Assembly: GCA_900074885.1 (NCBI GenBank)
Contig: FJUW01000057.1
Location: 108,939-172,938, forward strand
From: Rhynchosporium graminicola
Taxonomy: Eukaryota > Ascomycota > Leotiomycetes > Helotiales > Ploettnerulaceae
DNA length: 64,000 nucleotides
Reading direction: 5' to 3'
Shown: positions 58,729 through 64,000 of the stretch, piece after piece
How positions within the stretch are numbered: position 1 is the stretch's first letter
Layout of the letters: every line of letters begins with the position of its first letter
Position numbers and translations under genes: made by a program
The notes under the pieces: model-generated
Databases searched by the model: none
What the model was told of the DNA's origin: nothing
The model's input: only the letters and a program-made list of their open reading frames with translations

Positions 58729-59158
58729 GGCTACACTAGATCGGAATCTCAACTAAGGTGATCGATTACTTTATCTCACTCTGTCTTGTAATTAGCATGG
58801 TCTGTTATAGTGAAAGTGGCAAATATGCTCAGCTCTTTGATATTCATTACCTGGCTAGAAATATTATGATTCTCATGTCTGATTTACCTCGTGCGCTTGA
58901 TGTTCAAACATTTACAAGCCTGGGTTAAAACTCGCCTAGTGTAGGTGTCTATTTTGTAATATGTAAAAGTAAACCTTGAAGGTTTCTCATGAGAAATTAC
59001 CGGTTTATAGCTTGAGAAAGTTCGGAAAGTTAATGTGATTGGTTCGAATCAATAAGAAGATAGAAGATGAGGGTGATGGGTTTTGTGCTTTGGGAGATGG
59101 TGGATGGGTTGAAAGTGGTTGAATATCGGTTAGTGATATTGTCGTTGAACGGGGGGGG

Positions 59159-59187
59159 NNNNNNNNNNNNNNNNNNNNNNNNNNNNN
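59159..59187. other. Assembly gap (29 N) inside a G homopolymer
   Basis: Eight G before and twelve G after the Ns. This is probably a collapsed or unresolved poly-G tract, and the reading frame across it has no meaning. Confidence 0.95.
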
Positions 59188-60582
59188 GGGGGGGGGGGGT
59201 GGCGTGGGAAAGAGTGTAGTATTGATTACCTGGTGAGACGGCTCGGTTGTGACTGACATTCGATTCTGTGCGTGCGTCGGGAAATACGAGGGATGGGGAG
59301 CTGCTTGTTTGAAAATCTGTAGGGACGAGGCGCTAGAATATGGTACTAAGCGATAGTGTGGTTGAGAGTGGTGATGGAAGGAATGATTTACTACCTCCGA
59401 TTCACTAATATTCGATCTTCGCCATAAATATCTCCTCTTTATAAAGATTTCTCCCATATAGATTAATACGAATCAGAGACTCCGATTAGCAAGTTGTCGA
59501 TGAATCAGAATGTTCGAATTTATATTTATAAAAGTTACTATCGTGCTATCGCTTCCGCTACATTTCTAATTAAACTAATTATAATTAACTAAATATAATT
59601 AATTATTATGAATGTTACCTATAGTTCTACATATATATAAGTGATTCTTTTTATAAATGGAATTTAATTTCACTACGTATACTATACCTGGCGAGGGGGC
59701 TAAGGTTATACGACTTTCTTATAAAATAATAAATCGTTGAAATTTTCAGACAGGTAGGGAATACAGCTAGAATTGGGAATATCATACCTAAATTATAGAA
59801 TTTTATTTGAAATTATAAAGAACAGGACTTCGATATATAGGTTTTAATTATTACTTATTAATTTTCAGCTTATCCTAATAGTACTTCTACGACAATCGTC
59901 AGGTGTTTAAATCATGTATACCCGATAGGCTAGCTAGAGTCTCCGATTCGTATCGCCCGAAGTTCTTAGCGAAGAGGAGATAAATCGACCTTCTATTAGC
60001 CAAGTGACAATATTGGTCAATCGGAGCTAACAGATCGAAGCATCAGAAGCCATGGTTTTTTGTTGCTTGGGACCAGTTGACAAATAATTAAGGAAGCGAA
60101 TGAATCTGAAGACGTCGTTTCTGATTCGGGAGGCTTAAGATTAGGGCGCGTAGTTCGACGTGGTTGTTTATGCGATTAGAGAAGGATATTATGAGAGCGG
60201 AATGGGACCGGGTAATGAGGGATCAGATATGATCGTACCCTGATGGCTTGTAAGTAGAGCGTCGTTAGTAATCGCTACACGCAGCTTATCATCCCGATGG
60301 GATGGATATAGTAGCATATACCATCTACGATTCGAATAATTGGAATCATAGCAATGGAGATATTCAATAACCAAAATGAAGCTACGGTCAGCAATGTGGA
60401 GCAGAGAGAGTTTGGAGGGCAGCTTGTGGTAGATTTCTGGTATGCTGGCGGCAGAGATAGGGAAGTGCTGCCTTGGTGTATATAGAACATGAAGGTTATG
60501 GAACGCGCTCTTGGTATGTTCTATGTACTTCACAGAATCTTGTAAGCTTATTCCTGCGAATGCCGAATCTCTGAGAATTTTT

Positions 60583-60735
60583 TTATTCGTTGAGCATAGC
60601 TAGAATCTCCTTCTCCATGAACTGCTTCGCCTTCAGTATTATATCCTCCCTCGCAACATCTGCAGCCCTGAATTTTAGCCTTCAGAGCTTCTTCGAGTTC
60701 TCCAGATCGGTCTTGAGCCTTGAATCAGAGTTCTA
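60583..60735 (-). pseudogene. Decayed C-terminal coding remnant
   Basis: The minus-strand frame contains DSRLKTDLENSKKL, then one TGA, then LKFRAADVAREDIILKAKQF and FMEKEILAMLNE before the final TAA (60583-60585). The TGA could derive from CGA by a single C-to-T change. Charged and helical; the family is not certain. It may belong with the TPR-type fragment just upstream on the same strand. Confidence 0.45.
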
Positions 60736-60793
60736 CGACACAACAAGGTATTAATTATTTCCGAAGATCTGTCTTCAGCACCTGACCTCGTGT

Positions 60794-60998
60794 CCTATGT
60801 TCTGAATTGAGCGGCAAGGTGTAAATCGTAGCTACTTTCTTTATCCGGAAGCTTGACAAGCATCACCTTCTGAAGCTCCCTTCGTATCGTTTCGGCTTCC
60901 TCGTGGCATATTGCAGCCTCACTGGTTCTGTTATCTGTGGAAAAGGCGTCCGCGAGTTTTCTTAGCACTCTAGCAATTTCACCTGTTGGTCTATAGTC
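60794..60998 (-). pseudogene. 3' end of a TPR-type protein gene, cut off by a retrotransposon
   Basis: The minus-strand frame reads PTGEIARVLRKLADAFSTDN, then EAAICHEEAETIRRELQKV and LPDKESSYDLHLAAQFRT before a TAG (60794-60796). The helix pairs and small-residue pattern resemble the C-terminal repeat and cap of fungal tetratricopeptide proteins. The frame can be followed back only to about 60998, where sequence character changes abruptly to the AT-rich retroelement. The 5' part should lie beyond the element, outside the window. Confidence 0.55.
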
Positions 60999-62384
60999 AC
61001 GTGTTAGTCGAGTATCTGCACCGGGGTTTAGCCGGCCAGATATATCTCCCTCTCGGAGTCTCGACTACCTAGGGAGGACAGCTACGATACAACAGATAAT
61101 ACTACTACTATTATCACTGTACTTTAGCTCACGCAGACTACTTAATTATACGTACTACGATAGAGTAATACTAATATTAATTAATAGACGTATAGATTAT
61201 TTCACTCTTTGAAAGTAGTCAGATTCTAAGAATTTCGACTACTGAAAAGAGCGCGCTAGTAATCTTGAACAGTAGAGATATCTACTATAGTAATAGCTCA
61301 AGTACTAGAGAAGATATAGTCTCCTCTTTACTATTTAACTTGAATTACTAAGATAATTTGCCTGGATTCTACCTGCGATACGGTCAAAGGATTCGAATTC
61401 TAGCATATTATACTACTATTACCTTCTACGTACTTACTTTCTACGTACTTCGATTACTACCGTAACCCGACTTTAAAGAACGCGCTTTTGAGTTACGCTG
61501 AAAACTCGAAGTTAAAACTTGAACGCGCTACGCTAGCGCTTCTTACTACTATATAACACTTAAGAATAACTCTATAACTACTATTCTAAATAACCTCGGA
61601 ATAGTACTAAAACACTTATACGAATTATACCTTTAATATAGTAAGAGATAATAATACTCCCGAGGGTAGTGCTCCTGATATACCTGCCGGCAAGGACCTA
61701 CTAGAACCGGAGATTATACGGAAACAGAGAGAAGGTCTTATTAGATAAATTAAGAGCTCTGACTATATAGATAGACCCTTATACTCCTTATTTAAGGAGA
61801 TCTATGAAGGTTAGATAGTAGACTCTTTTAAGTCTATTAAGAAATCGTTAAATAATAACCTTATATTTACCCTACGTACTAAAGGCGTATTTATCGAAGA
61901 AGGCGATGAACCTGCATAGGAGCTATATAAGCTTCTATATACTCTATGGAATACTATACGTAGTAGTTAGACCTTGAAGGAGCTAGAGAGTATAGTAGGA
62001 GTGAAGATACTCTCTGAATAGCTATAGTATATAGTATTAAACCTACTAGTACTAGAGAAGCAGATATCTGCATAGCAATAGCGAGATAAGAGAGAGAAGG
62101 AGATAATAAACGATATAGCTACTTAATAAGACGAATTAGAGTATAAGAGATTAAAAAAGGAGTTCTATAGACTACGATAAAGACGCTATACTATACTTAG
62201 CTTACCTTCTATTAGCGAATTCGACTTTAATAAAGAATACTACGAACCTCTATAATACGACTAAGATTCTACTGAAGGAGTATAGTAATATAAAGAGACC
62301 TCCTCTAACTAGAATAGAGAAGAGCAGCGATACTATAGAAAGCGCATACTGAAGAATACGGGGAGTAGAGAAGGAGGAGCTAGA

Positions 62385-62490
62385 GAAGGAGAAAGCTACT
62401 AAGGAGGAGAAGGCTACTAAGGAGAAGAAGGCTACTAAGGAGGAGGAGGAGAAGAAGAAAGCTACTAAAGAGCTAGAAGAGAAGAGGGAG
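62385..62490 (+). repeat. Lys/Ala/Thr/Glu-rich tandem inside the gag relic
   Basis: Imperfect units of about 18-24 bp built on GCTACTAAGGAG repeat about four times. In frame they read KATKEEKATKEKKATKEEEE, a charged helical linker. Confidence 0.7.
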
Positions 62491-63625
62491 AGCACTATAA
62501 TATAATACAGAAGGAGAAGGAGAAGTCATATAGAAAGGAGATCGCTAGCTTCTCCTATATATTTCCAGAAGAGATAAAATTCAAGGGAGACGAAGATAGC
62601 TTTAGTAATAAGGTCAGAATATTCTACGATACTTACTTAAGAGCCGAGATTCCACTAGAGGAGTATAGTAAGGCGTTTCTATTAATACTAAAAGGCGCTG
62701 CTCTCTAATACTACTATTATAGTCTGAATAGTATCCCTGGAACCTCTCTAATTATTAGATTCGATACTATACTAAAGAATATAATAGATTAGTTTAAGAG
62801 CGAGGAGTTTAGCAGATCTTCTCTAACTATATAGAATCTTCTTACTCTTGAATCGATTAAGGAAAAGAACCCTAGAAAGACGACTTTAGAGTGCTTTAAT
62901 ATACTCTCTACGTAGATTAGAGAGCTATATTATAGTATACCCTTTGAATTACGCTATAAGAAGTTCGTTATAAATAAGATTATTACTACCTGCTAAAGCT
63001 CGGAAGCTTACTAAATTACTTTAGCTTAACTTATAACTTTTACTAAAAAGATAATTACTTCTATTAGAACTTCTATTGTCAACTACGAGCACGTATACCT
63101 TGCAACTAGTACTACTTTCTATACTAATCGGAAATTCCGAAGCGATTCCGATAAAGGATAAGTATACGGAGAGAAGAGAGATAGTAAAGGGCGATTCAGA
63201 ATATAAAGAGAGAAGAAGATAAATACGCTAGATAAGGAAGGTAACGCTAAGAAGTGCTAGGTATATAATACTACGGATTAAATATCCTTCGATTATATAG
63301 TAGAAGAAAGAGAGAAAGCTAAGAAGAAGTTTAAGGCGAAGAACTCTTCTAAGTTTAAAAGTAACTTTAGAAGAGTCTTTAAGAAAGTATATAGATAATA
63401 TATCGCAGAGTACGAAAGTATAGAAGATAAGTATATAGCTACTACTTTTACCTTATGCGAAGCCGGGAGCGATATAGACTACGATTCCGACGACGAAAAG
63501 CCGGAAGCTCTATTTATAACTTCTATAGGACCTATCTCAGTAGAAGCTGTATAGCTAATGATAGAAACTCTAGTAAATACGGCTTTTAAATACCTAATAG
63601 ATACTACCGAAGAAGCTATAGAAGT

Positions 63626-63856
63626 GTGACGGCGCATGGTATACGTGGCAGATACGGGCTAGTATCGGTGCCTTAGGCATACCCTCCTTATATATATAGA
63701 AGGTGCAGACTCCTTCAGAGCTCTATATCTTTCTATTTCCTTCGTACTAGACTATATAAGATCGCTCTTAGCCTCCCTACTTATTTATTCTTGCTTATAT
63801 ACCGCCTTAAGTCTTATATCGTTATATTAAACAGAAAGATCAAGACCGCCGGGGAT
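63626..63856 (+). repeat. Possible nested LTR-like insertion
   Basis: The readable gag-like frame ends at TTEEAIEV. It is followed by TGTGACGGCGCATGGTATAC, sequence with fewer coding fragments and a TATATATAGAAGG block, ending near ATTAAACAG. A TG...CA layout and fungal-LTR-like start are the only evidence. Confidence 0.3.
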
Positions 63857-64000
63857 AGTATTAAATAATATCTTACCTATAAAGTCGATTACAGACGAAC
63901 TCTTTAACCTCTTTATTAAGTGTTCTACTATCTACTTTGATATAGTTTCGGCGCATATACGTACTTATCTCGACTATATATATAACTCTCTGATTCGACG

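Larger units (their letters stand above)
55330..60582. other. Spacer, no well-supported gene
   Basis: About 5.2 kb. Two weak frames deserve mention. On plus, 57764-58042 (92 codons) is Ser-rich. On minus, 58262-58486 (74 codons) starts with a membrane-like segment (MTIIGFLIYFAVSLFACTM) followed by a poly-Ser run from the TAC microsatellite and a Gly run. Neither has a recognisable family. An AT-rich block, homopolymers and an assembly gap are listed separately. Confidence 0.4.
61002..64000 (+). mobile_element. RIP-mutated LTR retrotransposon, gag-like region (runs off the window end)
   Basis: About 3 kb of very AT/TpA-rich DNA starting at TGTTAGTCGAG. From about 62560 a plus-strand frame is readable through many TAG/TAA codons: EEIKFKGDEDSFSNKVRIFY, YLRAEIPLEEYSKAFLLILK, then a half zinc knuckle KKC-stop-VY (63249-63266), where the expected C-W-x-C has become Cys, TAG, Val, Tyr, consistent with TGG-to-TAG and TGT-to-TAT changes. 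KKKFKAKNSSKFKSNFRRVF follows. The order capsid-like region then zinc knuckle identifies a gag polyprotein; Ty3/gypsy is the likelier superfamily. The 5' LTR boundary is not defined and no intact reverse transcriptase is visible. Confidence 0.75.

Noticed and set aside
59041..59060. tRNA-like T-arm (GGTTCGAATC)
   Set aside because: No acceptor, D- or anticodon-arm pairing could be built around it.
59005..59457. 150-codon minus-strand frame
   Set aside because: It crosses the assembly gap and a Pro run produced by poly-G; no meaning can be attached to it.

Overview
The window looks like nuclear DNA of a filamentous ascomycete (Pezizomycotina), probably a leotiomycete. The support is: several protein genes with short introns (about 46-104 nt, mostly GT-AG, some with a clear CTAAC-type branch site); a WOR1/RYP1/SGE1-type WOPR regulator; a Zn2Cys6 regulator; and transposon relics decayed mainly by C-to-T and G-to-A changes that leave TAG/TAA stops in one frame, the signature of repeat-induced point mutation (RIP). 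The class-level placement is inference from protein style, not a search result.

Layout. 0-4 kb: the 5' part of an unrecognised minus-strand gene, a candidate small spliced ORF, and a mitochondrial asparaginyl-tRNA synthetase that starts on top of the small ORF's stop. 4-21.8 kb: a gene-poor stretch with a RIP-like AT-rich block, several inverted-repeat (MITE-like) elements and one complete 1.29-kb Tc1-type DD34E transposon with near-perfect terminal repeats and a dead transposase. 21.9-33.3 kb: the WOPR regulator, a 797-residue coiled-coil protein with nuclear-type basic clusters, a small heat-shock protein with a split alpha-crystallin domain, and a PHO84-type phosphate transporter whose first intron appears to lack a GT donor. 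37.6-45.3 kb: a Zn2Cys6 transcription factor and a monocarboxylate-porter-like MFS transporter. 47.5-52.4 kb: weak gene candidates and a GPI-type secreted aspartic protease. 52.5-60.5 kb: low-complexity and microsatellite-rich DNA, another MITE-like element and a 29-base assembly gap. 60.6-64 kb: the 3' end of a TPR-type gene that stops where a heavily RIP-mutated LTR retrotransposon (gag-like) begins.

No biosynthetic cluster or multi-gene system is evident. The recognised genes are unrelated housekeeping, regulatory, transport and secretion functions separated by repeat-rich spacers. The observations most worth checking are the AT-starting intron of the phosphate transporter, the overlap of the small ORF with the synthetase start, the frame-neutral introns of the aspartic protease, and the family of short inverted-repeat elements.
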